Below are positions 26,557 through 36,206 of a stretch of 38,772 nt of DNA, in pieces; the stretch's first letter is position 1; each line of letters starts with the position of its first letter. A program made the position numbers and the translations under genes. The stretch lies in assembly GCA_025363585.1 (NCBI GenBank), contig JANYDN010000018.1:1-38772 (forward strand). Direction: 5' to 3'. The stretch comes from Verrucomicrobiota bacterium. Lineage in GTDB: Bacteria > Verrucomicrobiota > Verrucomicrobiia > Limisphaerales > UBA9464. The notes beneath the pieces are model-generated. The model made no database searches and was not told the origin of the DNA. It saw nothing but the letters and a program-made list of their open reading frames with translations.

Positions 26557-27197
26557 GGCAGATCCCGGTGGACGGTCGCGTTGGTGCCCAGATCGACGGC
26601 GGCTTCCAAAGTCGTTTTGCTGCTCAACCAGGCCTTTAGCACGAAGTGTCCCGACGGAAGGTTGGTCAGCCGGAAACGCCCGTCGGCGTCGCTCGTCGCG
26701 AAATGCGGGGTGTCGAGCACCAGGATGAGCCCGCGCATGTGCTCGTGGATATCACAGCGCAAGGTCACCAAACCCGGCTTGTCGAAGATCTGGCTGGGAA
26801 TGGGTCGCTCGTCCGGGCGATAGCGCCCGAGGTCGAATCGCTTGGGCGGCGAAAAGGAGAAAACGTTGTGAAAGGTCGGGTCGTGATTTGGGAACTCCAC
26901 CCGCGTGCCGACCTGCACTGGCAGCAACGCGGGCACGAACGTGAAATTCGTCTGGACGACCTGCCGGACCGGCCTCCCGGCCGCGGGCGGAAAGGTCCCT
27001 TCCAGATACACCACCGCCACCGGCGGATTCGGCGCAAGCACGCCACCGACGGATATTATCCCGTACCTCTGGTTCATCACCGGGGCGGAATGCGTCTTCG
27101 GCAGTTCCACCTTCCCTTCGATCACCGACTGCGCTGACAGGCGGGCCAGGCCCACGACCAGAAATGCAGGCCCCTGATATATAAGGCGGTGGATCAT
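26553..27197 (-). CDS. Secreted cupredoxin-like protein with C-terminal beta domain
   Basis: Protein of 214 residues with a signal peptide ending near RLSAQ (residue 23). A cupredoxin-type domain (about 25-165) shows candidate type-1 copper ligands: His110 (in NHDPTFHNVF), then Cys148, His151 and Met154 (in RCDIHEHM). The last 50 residues (ATSDADGRFRLTNLPSGHFVLKAW) look like a carboxypeptidase-regulatory-like beta-sandwich. Relatives are often labelled methylamine utilization protein but are found beside signalling genes. It sits between the response regulator (10 bases upstream) and the sensor kinase (overlapping stop/start), so it may bind copper or carry electrons for the sensor. Family call good; copper binding inferred from residues. 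Confidence 0.78.
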   Translation of the reverse strand: MIHRLIYQGPAFLVVGLARLSAQSVIEGKVELPKTHSAPVMNQRYGIISVGGVLAPNPPVAVVYLEGTFPPAAGRPVRQVVQTNFTFVPALLPVQVGTRVEFPNHDPTFHNVFSFSPPKRFDLGRYRPDERPIPSQIFDKPGLVTLRCDIHEHMRGLILVLDTPHFATSDADGRFRLTNLPSGHFVLKAWLSSKTTLEAAVDLGTNATVHRDLP

Positions 27198-27207
27198 CCT
27201 GGCTTTG

Positions 27208-27924
27208 TCATCCGGGCGGGGTCAGGTCGCTCCCCGCCGGGGTTGAAACGGTGGGCGCTTGAATCGAGTAACCGACGCTACGGACGGTGTGGATGAGCGG
27301 CTCGGGGAAACCGGCGTCCACCTTGCGGCGAAGGCGGCCGATGAAGATCTCGACCGTGCGGGTGTTGTACTCGTGGTCCCGTTGCCAGACGCGTTCGCAC
27401 AGTTCCGTACGGGAAAAGATCCGATTGGGCTCCTGCATGAGCACGTGGAGGACATCAAACTCCCGCGGCGAAAGGGCGATCGCTTGCCCGGACCGGGATA
27501 CCCGCCGGTGTGGCACATCCATCCGCAAGTCGAAGACCTCGAGCAGGTCGTCGGCGGTGGGCGCGGCGCCGCGCCGTCCCAGCGCCTCGACCCTGGCGGC
27601 CAGTTCTTCCATGGAAAATGGCTTGGAGAGGTAATCGTCCGCCCCGGCCTTCAGGCCCTTCACTCGGTGTTCCACCTCGCTGCGGGCGGTCAGGATCACG
27701 ACACGGACGGGACACTTGGCCTCGCGCAGTTTCGCCAGCACCGCGAGGCCATCGATGCCTGGAAGATTCAGGTCGAGCACAATCAAATCGTGCGGAAGCC
27801 CGAGCGCCACCTGCAAACCCAGAATCCCGTCCTGGCGCGTGGTCACCTCGTGCCCGTGCCGCGCGAGCGCGCTTGTAATGTGCCGGGCCAGTTGAGGTTC
27901 GTCCTCGATCACCAGGATTCGCAT
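27208..27924 (-). CDS. OmpR/PhoB-family response regulator
   Basis: Protein of 238 residues. The receiver domain (1-120) has the acidic pair E7-D8, phosphoacceptor Asp51 (LIVLDLNLPG), Thr79 and Lys101 (LSKPF), all intact. A winged-helix DNA-binding domain follows (about 130-225), with ALSPREFDVLHVLMQEPNRI and the recognition region NTRTVEIFIGRLRRKVD, ending VRSVGYSI. The ATG at 27922-27924 places the conserved MRILVIEDE at the start; the frame upstream is non-coding. It is the first gene of the four-gene operon and the natural partner of the frameshifted kinase. Its targets probably include this operon and perhaps the secreted protein genes downstream. Confidence 0.93.
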   Translation of the reverse strand: MRILVIEDEPQLARHITSALARHGHEVTTRQDGILGLQVALGLPHDLIVLDLNLPGIDGLAVLAKLREAKCPVRVVILTARSEVEHRVKGLKAGADDYLSKPFSMEELAARVEALGRRGAAPTADDLLEVFDLRMDVPHRRVSRSGQAIALSPREFDVLHVLMQEPNRIFSRTELCERVWQRDHEYNTRTVEIFIGRLRRKVDAGFPEPLIHTVRSVGYSIQAPTVSTPAGSDLTPPG

Positions 27925-28306
27925 GCGTAGACCGAGCCGAGCCTCCGCAAAGTGCGGTTGCATCGGCGAGTCCAATCGGCATTGAAATCGCGTGCACGGT
28001 TCCGTCGGAGGCAATGGCAGGCAATGGGGTCAGATCTATCCCTTTGACATATCGGCAGCGGGCGCCCTCGCGAAGGCTCGCATTCCGAGGCGGCCGCGAG
28101 CCCGTTTCCAGAACGGCCGGATGCCTTGCGCCACCGCGGTGCAGGCGACGCCTGGCTCCTTGCCGATCACCTCGAATACTCGCCCCGCCGGACGCAAACC
28201 TGTTGTCGTTCGATGTGTCGATTGCCTACTTTCATGGCACGCCGGTTCCGGCGGACGGGGGCAACTGGGAGGAAGCCCCGTCGGCGGGAATCCGTTCGGC
28301 ATCCCC
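27925..28306. other. Divergent intergenic region with REP-like motif
   Basis: These 382 bases separate the response regulator (minus) from the hybrid kinase (plus) and must hold both promoters. A recognisable motif lies at 28025-28052 (listed separately). On the minus strand an open frame of up to 88 codons (28036-28302) ends beside that motif; it shows no domain I recognise and could be a remnant of a transposase-like gene or chance. Confidence 0.5.
28025..28052. repeat. REP-like motif containing GGGGTCAGATCTATCC
   Basis: The sequence starts TGGGGTCAGATCTATCC and continues through TTTGACATAT. This phrase is, from memory, found at many unrelated loci in diverse bacteria, often at the ends of elements mobilised by REP-associated tyrosine (Y1) transposases. 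Only one copy is seen here, and no Y1 transposase is intact in the window. Confidence 0.5.
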
Positions 28307-31300
28307 TTGAATCACCTACCGATCGCTTCGTTGTCGCTGAACCCGGCATCGACGGGTTACCTGTCGCAGTTCCTGCTGGCAGCGCTCGTGTGCGTCGCGT
28401 TGGCCGGACCGGCGTGGAAGCCCGATGCGCGGCCGGCCACCCGGTACCTGCTGGGCGCCTTCGCCGCCTTTTCCCTCTTCGCCCTCTTTGGCTTCGGCGA
28501 GAACGGCCTCCGCTTCGAATGGTCCATCTACGCCCTGTACCTGAAGGTCGCGATGGCGTGCCTCGCGGGAGCCTCGCTGCTCGGATCCGTCTATCATTTC
28601 CCGGATCTGCCGCCTTCCGCGGCGGCGGAATTCCGGTACGTCCGAAGCCTTGTCGGCGCGGTCCTGCTTTACGAGCTGGCCATCACGGCATGGCGATTCC
28701 ACCTGCTCCTCGCCGAGGGACACGTCGTCTGGCGTTCGTTTTCCCAGGAGCAACACCTGCCGCTCTTGTTCGCGGGCGTCGGACTCGCCACGGTTCGCCG
28801 CGCCCTGATGCTCTCGCGGTCGGTCGCCTCCGGACGGCCCTGGTTTCCCGTGTTCCTGGCCTCGAGGGATCCCGCGGTCCGCTTTCTCCGCGACCTGACG
28901 ATCCTGGCCCTTGCCACCGGTACGTTGACCGTGATCACGTCCAAACCGTACCTGGGCATTTCCCCGGGATTCGCGGAGGTCCTCAACGGGTTCGTCGGAT
29001 TCCTGCTCCTGCTGCTCTTCGCGTCGCTCTTTCTCGGCCGCTTCGCGGGGCCCTTCAGTTTCCGGAGCCGGATCGTCGGTTTCGTGTGCGTCAGCCTGTT
29101 GGCCCTGGGCAGCGGGATGGCATTGGTCGCGCGGTCGTCCTATCTGGAAATGCGCGCCGACGAAAAGCCCCGCGAGGATCCACCGCGTCCGTTTGGGCCC
29201 GAGCGGACCCTGGAATTCCACATGATCCACGGTGGTCTCCAGGGAAATCCGGCGCCTTTTGCCTGGGTGGCCGGCACGGGAAAACCGATCGACCTCGCCG
29301 GGAAGTGGCAACGGGTCCCCTTGCCGTTCTCGTTCCCGTTTTTCGGGAAATCCTACGACGAGGTGATCGTGGACAGGAACGGTTTCATCACGCCCGGCAA
29401 CCAGGGAATGGAGTACCAGGATCTCCGCTGGCGCCTCGACGATCATCCGTTGGTGAGTCCCGCCTACCTCGATGCCGACCCCGCCGGACCGGGACAGGTT
29501 CTCGTCGACGCCAATCCGGACCGACTCGTCGTGACATGGGATGGACTGCAACCGCGCGGGTATCCGGGTTACACGCCGACTTTCCAGGCGGTCCTTTTTC
29601 GGGATGGAACGATCCAGTTCAACTATCTGAAACCGGGCGCCCGCCGCGCCATGTCCCTCGCGCGCCCGCCGCCGATCGGGTTCGCGGGCATCGTCGGCGG
29701 TCGCGAGGCAGGGCGCGCGACGTCGGTGATAGCCGCGTCCGTCACGCGCATTCCCATGGCTCCGGTCCCGGCGGGATTCATTCTCGATTTCGAAGGCGAG
29801 TGGCGGCGTGATTTCGCGACCTTCAGCCTCCGCCTCGTCGCGCTGCTGGCCCTCTCGATGGGAGTGGCGGCCGTTTTTTTCGGATGGGCGCTCAACCGTG
29901 GCCTTGTGCGCCCCGTCGAACGACTCGCCGCGGCGGTCCGTGCCATGGACCGCGGCGAACCCGTCGTCCCGGTGCCCGTGGCGACCAACGACGAGTTGGG
30001 ATATCTCACCGGCGGATTCAACCGGATGGCCGCCACCATCCAGTCCGGCACCGAGGAATTGAAGCGGCACCGCGACGCGCTCGACGCCGAGGTGAAGGCC
30101 CGCACCCACGCGCTCGAGGAGGAGTTGGTGGAACGACGCCGGGCCGAGGCGCGCGCCGAGGCCGCGAGCAATGCCAAGGGCCAGTTCCTCGCCAACATGA
30201 GCCATGAACTCCGCACGCCCCTGAGCGGGATCATCGGCATGACCGGCCTCCTGCTGGAGACTCCCCTCGACGCCCACCAGCGGGAATTCGCCGAGAACGC
30301 GCGCCTCGGCGCCGAGAACCTCCTCGCGGTCATCGGCGATATCCTCGATTTCTCCCGGATCGAGGCGGGCCGGCTTGCGATCCACGAGACTCCCTTCTCG
30401 CCGGCCGATTGCGTCCGCGGCGTGCTCGACGTCATGGAAGTCCTCGCCGAGGGCCGCGGGCTGGAACTCCGCGCGGACGTCGATGTCGACCTCCCCCTCC
30501 AACTCAATGGCGACGCCGGTCGCCTTCGGCAGATTCTTTTCAACCTGCTGGGGAACGCCGTGAAATTCACGGTGACCGGCGAGGTGTTCCTCCGGGTCAC
30601 CTCGCGGCCCATCGACCGCGCGCGCGCCGAACTCCGGTTCGAGATCCACGACACCGGGATCGGCATCCCGCGCGACGCGATCGGCCGGCTGTTCGCCCCG
30701 TTTACCCAGGCGGACTCCTCGATCGCGCGGCGATTCGGCGGCACCGGGTTGGGACTGGCGATCAGCCGGGGACTCGTGGCCGCGATGGCCGGGGAACTCC
30801 GCTGCACCAGCACGCCGAACGCCGGCTCGTGCTTCTGGTTTTCCTGCCCGTTCGTCGTGGTCGTGCCCCCGCCCCAACCGATCGCCTGGGAACGGCCCGC
30901 GCGGCTCTGGATCATCGATCCGTCGGCGGCGCGGCGGATACAAATCCAGAAACTGCTGGCCGCTTGGTCGCATCCGCCGGCGATCGAATCGAAGTCGGTC
31001 GAGACCGCCGAAGCCGTGCTCTCCAACCCGGGGCGCGGCATGATCGACGCCGTGCTGTGCGCGCGGGCCCTGCCCGACGGCGACGGGTTCGCGTTGCTGC
31101 GGCAAATTCGTGCCGAAGCCGGGAACGGGGTCCGCCTGGCGATGCTGTCGCCGAAGGCCACGCCGCCCAAACAGGAGGAGTTCGTCGATCCCGCGGTCGA
31201 TCTCTGGATTTCCAAACCACTCCTGCCGGCGGCGCTCCGGCAATTTCTGGTCGATGCCCTCGGTCCGCGGCCGACGCCTGGCGGCGATTCCCGGACCGCG

Positions 31301-31753
31301 GAGCCCGGGGAATCCACCGGTGACGGGGATGCGGGAATACTTCCGGGTTTCCCGCTGCTCGTGGTGGAGGGCAACGCCGTCAACCAGCGGGTCCTCGTGC
31401 TCATGTTCCGTCGGCTCGGCCACCCCGCCCATCTGGTGTCCAACCTCGCGGAAGCGCTCGCGCGACTCCGTGCGTCCCCGTATCCGGTGGTTTTCATCGG
31501 ATGCCAGTTCCCGGCCCAGCATGCCCTCCGAACCGCGCGGGGCATTCGCGAGGAATTCCCGTCGGGTCCCGGGCCTCATTTGATCGGGTTGGTCTCGGAA
31601 GGCCCCGTCGATCCGGGCGAGGAGTTCCGTAAAGCCGGCATGGATGATTTTCTCGCCTTCCCGGTCCGTCTCCCCGCGCTTCGCGACGCGCTCTCGAGGG
31701 CCGCGCGCTCGCGTTCGCTCCCGCTGCCTGCGATCGAACCCATCCTCGAGTGA
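28307..31753 (+). CDS. Hybrid histidine kinase with 9 membrane helices and two degenerate receivers
   Basis: Protein of 1148 residues from the TTG at 28307 ([21 protein letters not shown]). The frame is open further upstream but crosses the REP-like motif, so the start is uncertain. About eight membrane helices (residues 15-278) precede a periplasmic beta domain (about 280-500, with [21 protein letters not shown]), helix nine, a HAMP domain (about 529-580) and a coiled coil. The kinase core has His633 (NMSHELRTP), N-box [10 protein letters not shown]1 DTGIGIP and G2 [10 protein letters not shown]. Two receiver domains follow (about 864-995 and 1014-1140). In the first, the phosphoacceptor position is Ala919 (AVLCARALP). 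In the second it is Gly1065 (VVFIGCQFP) and the switch Lys is Phe1118. No HPt domain. It is divergent from the response regulator. Confidence 0.88.
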   Translation: MNHLPIASLSLNPASTGYLSQFLLAALVCVALAGPAWKPDARPATRYLLGAFAAFSLFALFGFGENGLRFEWSIYALYLKVAMACLAGASLLGSVYHFPDLPPSAAAEFRYVRSLVGAVLLYELAITAWRFHLLLAEGHVVWRSFSQEQHLPLLFAGVGLATVRRALMLSRSVASGRPWFPVFLASRDPAVRFLRDLTILALATGTLTVITSKPYLGISPGFAEVLNGFVGFLLLLLFASLFLGRFAGPFSFRSRIVGFVCVSLLALGSGMALVARSSYLEMRADEKPREDPPRPFGPERTLEFHMIHGGLQGNPAPFAWVAGTGKPIDLAGKWQRVPLPFSFPFFGKSYDEVIVDRNGFITPGNQGMEYQDLRWRLDDHPLVSPAYLDADPAGPGQVLVDANPDRLVVTWDGLQPRGYPGYTPTFQAVLFRDGTIQFNYLKPGARRAMSLARPPPIGFAGIVGGREAGRATSVIAASVTRIPMAPVPAGFILDFEGEWRRDFATFSLRLVALLALSMGVAAVFFGWALNRGLVRPVERLAAAVRAMDRGEPVVPVPVATNDELGYLTGGFNRMAATIQSGTEELKRHRDALDAEVKARTHALEEELVERRRAEARAEAASNAKGQFLANMSHELRTPLSGIIGMTGLLLETPLDAHQREFAENARLGAENLLAVIGDILDFSRIEAGRLAIHETPFSPADCVRGVLDVMEVLAEGRGLELRADVDVDLPLQLNGDAGRLRQILFNLLGNAVKFTVTGEVFLRVTSRPIDRARAELRFEIHDTGIGIPRDAIGRLFAPFTQADSSIARRFGGTGLGLAISRGLVAAMAGELRCTSTPNAGSCFWFSCPFVVVVPPPQPIAWERPARLWIIDPSAARRIQIQKLLAAWSHPPAIESKSVETAEAVLSNPGRGMIDAVLCARALPDGDGFALLRQIRAEAGNGVRLAMLSPKATPPKQEEFVDPAVDLWISKPLLPAALRQFLVDALGPRPTPGGDSRTAEPGESTGDGDAGILPGFPLLVVEGNAVNQRVLVLMFRRLGHPAHLVSNLAEALARLRASPYPVVFIGCQFPAQHALRTARGIREEFPSGPGPHLIGLVSEGPVDPGEEFRKAGMDDFLAFPVRLPALRDALSRAARSRSLPLPAIEPILE

Positions 31754-31813
31754 TCCATCCACCCGAGGAACACCTCGCCTCCGACCGCGTTTTGTTGTAG
31801 AAGAATCCGGGAG

Positions 31814-33889
31814 ATGCGCCCCATCCGCAGCGGCAACGTCCGTGGCGCCATCGTCCGCTCCATGCACGCCATCCGCACAAGTTTCCTCGGCGCCCTGCTC
31901 TTCACCGCGACGCTTCATGCGGCCACCGTCCGGATCCATGTCGATCCCAACGGTCGCGATTCATGGTCCGGCCACCGCGCCGAGGCGACGCAAGGCAAGA
32001 ACGACGGCCCGGTCCGTACGCTTCCGGCGGCATTCGCCATCGCCCGCGATGCCCTGCGCCGGAACCCCGGTGAACCGGCCGTCATCGTGGTCCTCCCCGG
32101 TCGCCATGAATTGGCGTCGCCCCTCGACCTGGGCCCCGAAGACTCGGGGATCGTCCTCGAAGGGAAGGCAGGAAGGACCCGGCCCACGCTTTCGGGCGGG
32201 ATGCTGGTCACCGGATGGAAGCAGTCCCCGACCAACCGCGCGCTATGGGAAGCGACCCTTCCCGAGGTCGCGGCGGGCAACTGGTATTTCCACCAACTCT
32301 TCGTCCGTGGGGAACGCGCCCAACGCGCCCGGACTCCCAACACCGGATTCTTGGTCGGCACGGGCCCGCTCTCCGCCTCGAGTCCGATCGGGCTTCCGTT
32401 CCGTGACAACGACGTTCGCCCCGGGTGGGCGGCGTTCCCGGACGCGCGCGTGGTCGTGCTCGAAAAATGGACCGACCTCCACCTGCCCATTGCATCGGTC
32501 GACCCTGCGCGCCACCTGGTCCTACTTCCCGGCGGCCCGCGGCCCGACTGGATGGACGAACCCGCTCCGCGCTATTCCGTGGAAAACGTTCCCGACGCCC
32601 TCGACGCGCCCGGCGAATGGTATCTCGACCGCGCCACCGGCGTGCTCCGCTACTGGGCCCCGAGGGGAATCAATCCGAACGAAACCCAGATCGTCGCGCC
32701 ACGCCTGACCGAACTCGTGCGGTGGCGCGGGTCGGACGACGGCAAACGCCCGGTCTCTTCCGTCACGCTCCGCTTCCTCCGTTTCGCCGACTGCGACTAC
32801 TCGATGCCCACCGCCGGCATGCAGTCCCCGCAGGCCGCGGTCAACATCCCCGGCACTTTGGTCGCCCGGCACGCCGTCGATTGCCGGATCGACGATTGCC
32901 GTTTCGAAAACCTCGGTGGCTATGGCCTCGAATTGGGTCGCGGTTGCCAACGATGGACCGTTGTCGGATGCGATTTCCTCGGACTCGGCGCCGGTGGCGT
33001 GCGCATCGGCGAGCCCGGGGACAACCCTCCGTCGGTGCCCGACGAAAACCACTCGAACCAGTTCGCCGACAACCGGCTTTTCCATCTCGGCCGCGTATTC
33101 GCGCCCGCCGTCGGAATCCTCGTCCTCCAGTCCGGCACCAACCGGATCACCCACAATCATCTGCGCGACCTCTACTACACGGGCATCTCTGTCGGATGGA
33201 ACTGGGGCTACCAATCGACGCCGTGCCGCGCGAACGAGATCGACCACAACATCGTCGAGCAGGTCGGCCAGGGCCGGCTCAGCGACATGGGCGGCATCTA
33301 TACGCTCGGCCAGCAACCGGGAACCCGGATCCACCACAATGTTTTCCGCGACATCGAAAGCCACGGCTACGGCGGATGGGGATTGTACACCGACGAGGGA
33401 AGCTCCGGCATCGTGCTCGAGAACAACGTCGTCTATCGCTGCAAGAGCGCCGGGTTCCACCAGCACTACGGCCGCGAGAACGTGGTCCGCAACAATCTGT
33501 TCGCGTTCAATCGCGAGAACCAACTCATGCGGACCCGCGTCGAGCCGCATCTCTCCTTCTCGTTTTCCAACAACGTCGTCGTGTTCGATTCCGGCGTGTT
33601 GCTCGGCAGCGATTGGCACGGCACCACGAACCAGGTTTGGCTCGATTCGAATCTGTATTGGGATACCCGTGCCGGCACCAACGCCGCCGCGTACCGCTTC
33701 TCCACCGACGGTTGGCCGGCCTGGCGCGACCGCGGATTCGACGTTCATTCGGTCATCGCCGACCCGCTCCTCGTCGACGCGCAGCGTCCGGAACTCGGGC
33801 TCCGCGCGAAGTCCCCCGCCCTCGCCGTGGGGTTCCGTCCCATCGAGCTCGGCGACGTCGGCCCACGCGCGCGTCACGCCGGGGAATAA
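31814..33889 (+). CDS. Secreted parallel beta-helix protein (pectate-lyase-like fold)
   Basis: Protein of 691 residues with an Arg-rich n-region and a signal peptide ending TATLHA. ATG 31862, 16 codons on (MHAIRTSFLG), is an equally good start. The opening VRIHVDPNGRDSWSG with TLPAAFAIARDALRRNPGEPAVIVVLPGRHEL is the classic entry of secreted beta-helix proteins. Residues about 290-600 are rich in helix rungs (for example CRIDDCRFENLGGYGLELGR, NRITHNHLRDLYYTGISVGW, NRIHHNVFRDIESHGYGG-like turns with Asn ladders). It resembles uncharacterised right-handed beta-helix proteins linked to polysaccharide degradation. No catalytic residues can be assigned with confidence. It has an AT-richer upstream stretch (31783-31806) that may hold its promoter. 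It converges on the TIG-repeat gene with 14 bases between stops. Confidence 0.82.
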   Translation: MRPIRSGNVRGAIVRSMHAIRTSFLGALLFTATLHAATVRIHVDPNGRDSWSGHRAEATQGKNDGPVRTLPAAFAIARDALRRNPGEPAVIVVLPGRHELASPLDLGPEDSGIVLEGKAGRTRPTLSGGMLVTGWKQSPTNRALWEATLPEVAAGNWYFHQLFVRGERAQRARTPNTGFLVGTGPLSASSPIGLPFRDNDVRPGWAAFPDARVVVLEKWTDLHLPIASVDPARHLVLLPGGPRPDWMDEPAPRYSVENVPDALDAPGEWYLDRATGVLRYWAPRGINPNETQIVAPRLTELVRWRGSDDGKRPVSSVTLRFLRFADCDYSMPTAGMQSPQAAVNIPGTLVARHAVDCRIDDCRFENLGGYGLELGRGCQRWTVVGCDFLGLGAGGVRIGEPGDNPPSVPDENHSNQFADNRLFHLGRVFAPAVGILVLQSGTNRITHNHLRDLYYTGISVGWNWGYQSTPCRANEIDHNIVEQVGQGRLSDMGGIYTLGQQPGTRIHHNVFRDIESHGYGGWGLYTDEGSSGIVLENNVVYRCKSAGFHQHYGRENVVRNNLFAFNRENQLMRTRVEPHLSFSFSNNVVVFDSGVLLGSDWHGTTNQVWLDSNLYWDTRAGTNAAAYRFSTDGWPAWRDRGFDVHSVIADPLLVDAQRPELGLRAKSPALAVGFRPIELGDVGPRARHAGE

Positions 33890-33903
33890 TCCCCGGCCCC
33901 GAA

Positions 33904-36093
33904 TCACGGCCCTTGGCGGAGGCGGAAAAACCGCGTCCCCGTTCCCACGTCCACGGCGACCGACGTCGTTCCCTCCACGGTCGTCGGGACCTCGTTCAAG
34001 TCCGTCCAGGTTCCCGTCGGCGAGGCAGCGCCCTGCGCGACGAAACCCGACGTCGACCAGGACAGCCTCAATTTGCCGGCGTCGCGCGCCGCCGAGAGCG
34101 ACGGTCCCGACGTGCCCGAGGGCACCAGCGTCACGCTCGCCGTGTCGTTCGCCGGCGTGGGATCCAAGGTATCCGAACTCGCCACGGCCGTGAACAACGC
34201 CGGGTTGCTGGTCTTCGTCCGCACGCGCACATGCACCGTCGCGTGCGCTCCCGACGCGAGCGTTCCGGGAAACGCAGTGATGCCGAGTCCCAGTTGTTCG
34301 ACGCTCCCGACCGATGCCGTGGTCTCGATGACATCCACCCCGGACGCAACGGAGATTCCGAGACTCGGGTTCGACGACGGCAACGGCCCCAGATTGGAGA
34401 TGGTGAACGTGAGCTGCACCTCGCCTCCCACCGCCGGCGTCGTGGTGTCCGCCTGCGCCGTCACCGCCAGGTCCGCGCCCGTGCCGACGAGGAAACTCAC
34501 GTTGCTGGTCGCCGTGCCCAACGGCGTCGTCACCGAGATCGGCCCGCTGGTGGCGCCGTCGGGAACGGTCACCGTGATGTTCGTCCCACCGATCGCGACG
34601 AAGGACACGGCCGCGGTCCCGTTGAACTTCACCGACGACGGGGAACCCAGGTTGTCGCCAATGATCTTCACCGTCGCTCCCACCGCCGCGTACGCGGGCG
34701 TGAAATCCAGGATCACCGGCGTGTTGCCGATGACTTGGAACGGAGTCTGGTTGCTGCCCGCGCCGCCCGGCGTCGTCACCACGATCACCCCGTTGATCGC
34801 CCCGTCCGGCACGATGGCGGTCAGTCGGTTGGTCGACTGCGCCGAAAAGGCCGCCGTCTTGCCGCCCCCGAACACCACCGTGGTCGCGTCGCCGATGTTG
34901 TCGCCGACCAGCGTCACCAGCGCGCCCACTTTCGCCCGCTGCGGACTGAACGAAGCCACCACCGGCGCCACGTAGAAGGGATTCGTCGACGTGGAACTGC
35001 CGTTGGGCGTCGTCACGGTAACGGGTCCGGTGAACGCTCCGAACGGCACCGTTGCCGTCAGCGACGTGGAATCGACCGGGGTCAACGAGGTTGCCACAAG
35101 GTTGCCGAATTTCACTTGGGTCGCGCCCGCCAGTCCCGTGCCCGTCACCGTGACCAACGTTCCCGGGGCGCCGCCCGCCGGCAGGAACGAACCAACGGTC
35201 GGCAACAAAGTGATGCTCGTCGCGGTGAGGAACGCCCCGCCCGGCGTCGTGACCGTCACCGCGCCCGACAGGTCGATCGTGGGAAGCCGGATCTGGATGT
35301 TGGTCCCGGTGCTCGCAAGGATCGTCGCCGGCACCCCGCGCACCAAGACCGACGAGACGTCCAGCAGGCTGTATCCCGAGAGCGTCACCGTGTCGCCGAC
35401 CTGCGCGGCCGGCGGGTCGAACGACGTCACCAACGGCTGGAGGTAGAATTTCCCGGTCGTGGTCACGTAGCCCGATGGATTGCTCACCACCAGGTTGCCC
35501 GAGACGGCCTGGATCGGCACGCGCACCTGGATCGTCGTCTGCGAAGCGAAATCCAACGGAGCCGCCACGTATCCTCCGGCTGCCGCCGGGAAGTAGACCG
35601 TGGTCGCGAACGCGGGGTCGTTGATCGAGATGAAGTTCGCCCCGGTGAAGAGGATCGAGTTGCCCGCCACGCCGCGGATCTCGTCGGCCGGCGAGGCTGG
35701 CGAAGGGAGGCTCCGCGCGAACTTCGTCACCCGCGGCGCCAACTCGAAATCGAAGTCGCTCGTGTACGCCAGGAACAGTCCCCCGAACCCGTCGCTCGCA
35801 TACAGCGAGACCGGTCCCGTCGTGGCCTCCAGCGGCACGGTCGCCACCACCTGCGTCGCCGTCCGCGAGAAAATCGAACCCGAGGCCAGCCCGAATCGAA
35901 CGTCGGCAATCCCGCCGAGATTGCTGCCCACGAAGGCCACGCGGTCGCCCGGCTTGATGCGGACCGCCTCCGTCGAATTCGCCGCGGGAGGCACGATGCG
36001 CCCGAGCTTGTCGACGGTCTGCGCGCGAAGCGGCGAAAGAACCGCGAACGAGACGAACAGGCAGGCGAGGCAACGAAGGAGATTGGATTTCAT
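33904..36093 (-). CDS. Secreted IPT/TIG-repeat protein with DUF11-like domain
   Basis: Protein of 729 residues. The signal peptide (MKSNLLRCLACLFVSFAVLSPLRAQ) is followed by about six IPT/TIG repeats of 75-90 residues, each with a core like PxAAQVGDTVTLSGYxL and ending in VTTPxGxA (residues about 30-535). A DUF11/CARDB-like domain comes next (about 540-655, LAVTAQADTTTPAVGGEVQLTFTISNLGP). The last 70 residues contain LRLSWSTSG and end FFRLRQGP, a C-terminal module frequent in secreted Verrucomicrobia proteins and possibly a sorting or anchoring signal. A stalk-like surface protein is likely. It is transcribed alone; 113 bases separate its start from the pxpA stop. Confidence 0.8.
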   Translation of the reverse strand: MKSNLLRCLACLFVSFAVLSPLRAQTVDKLGRIVPPAANSTEAVRIKPGDRVAFVGSNLGGIADVRFGLASGSIFSRTATQVVATVPLEATTGPVSLYASDGFGGLFLAYTSDFDFELAPRVTKFARSLPSPASPADEIRGVAGNSILFTGANFISINDPAFATTVYFPAAAGGYVAAPLDFASQTTIQVRVPIQAVSGNLVVSNPSGYVTTTGKFYLQPLVTSFDPPAAQVGDTVTLSGYSLLDVSSVLVRGVPATILASTGTNIQIRLPTIDLSGAVTVTTPGGAFLTATSITLLPTVGSFLPAGGAPGTLVTVTGTGLAGATQVKFGNLVATSLTPVDSTSLTATVPFGAFTGPVTVTTPNGSSTSTNPFYVAPVVASFSPQRAKVGALVTLVGDNIGDATTVVFGGGKTAAFSAQSTNRLTAIVPDGAINGVIVVTTPGGAGSNQTPFQVIGNTPVILDFTPAYAAVGATVKIIGDNLGSPSSVKFNGTAAVSFVAIGGTNITVTVPDGATSGPISVTTPLGTATSNVSFLVGTGADLAVTAQADTTTPAVGGEVQLTFTISNLGPLPSSNPSLGISVASGVDVIETTASVGSVEQLGLGITAFPGTLASGAHATVHVRVRTKTSNPALFTAVASSDTLDPTPANDTASVTLVPSGTSGPSLSAARDAGKLRLSWSTSGFVAQGAASPTGTWTDLNEVPTTVEGTTSVAVDVGTGTRFFRLRQGP

Positions 36094-36206
36094 CGGGAGC
36101 CGGTCGCGCGTCGACGGGCGGCGGAAATCAAGCGGTCGTCCACCGTCGTGTCAAAACGCGATTGCGGCCTTCGACAGGATGGCATCGCACCCGTCACGAA
36201 CGGGAT

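Noticed and set aside
28036-28302. 88-codon minus-strand frame next to the REP-like motif, considered as a Y1 transposase remnant
   Set aside because: No HUH motif, catalytic Tyr or other conserved residue could be identified, so it is mentioned only as part of the intergenic region.
28316-31939. 1207-codon open frame on the minus strand opposite the hybrid kinase
   Set aside because: It is an exact antisense shadow. Composition is Arg/Glu/Gly/Asp-rich without domains, while the plus strand has clear kinase, HAMP and receiver motifs.
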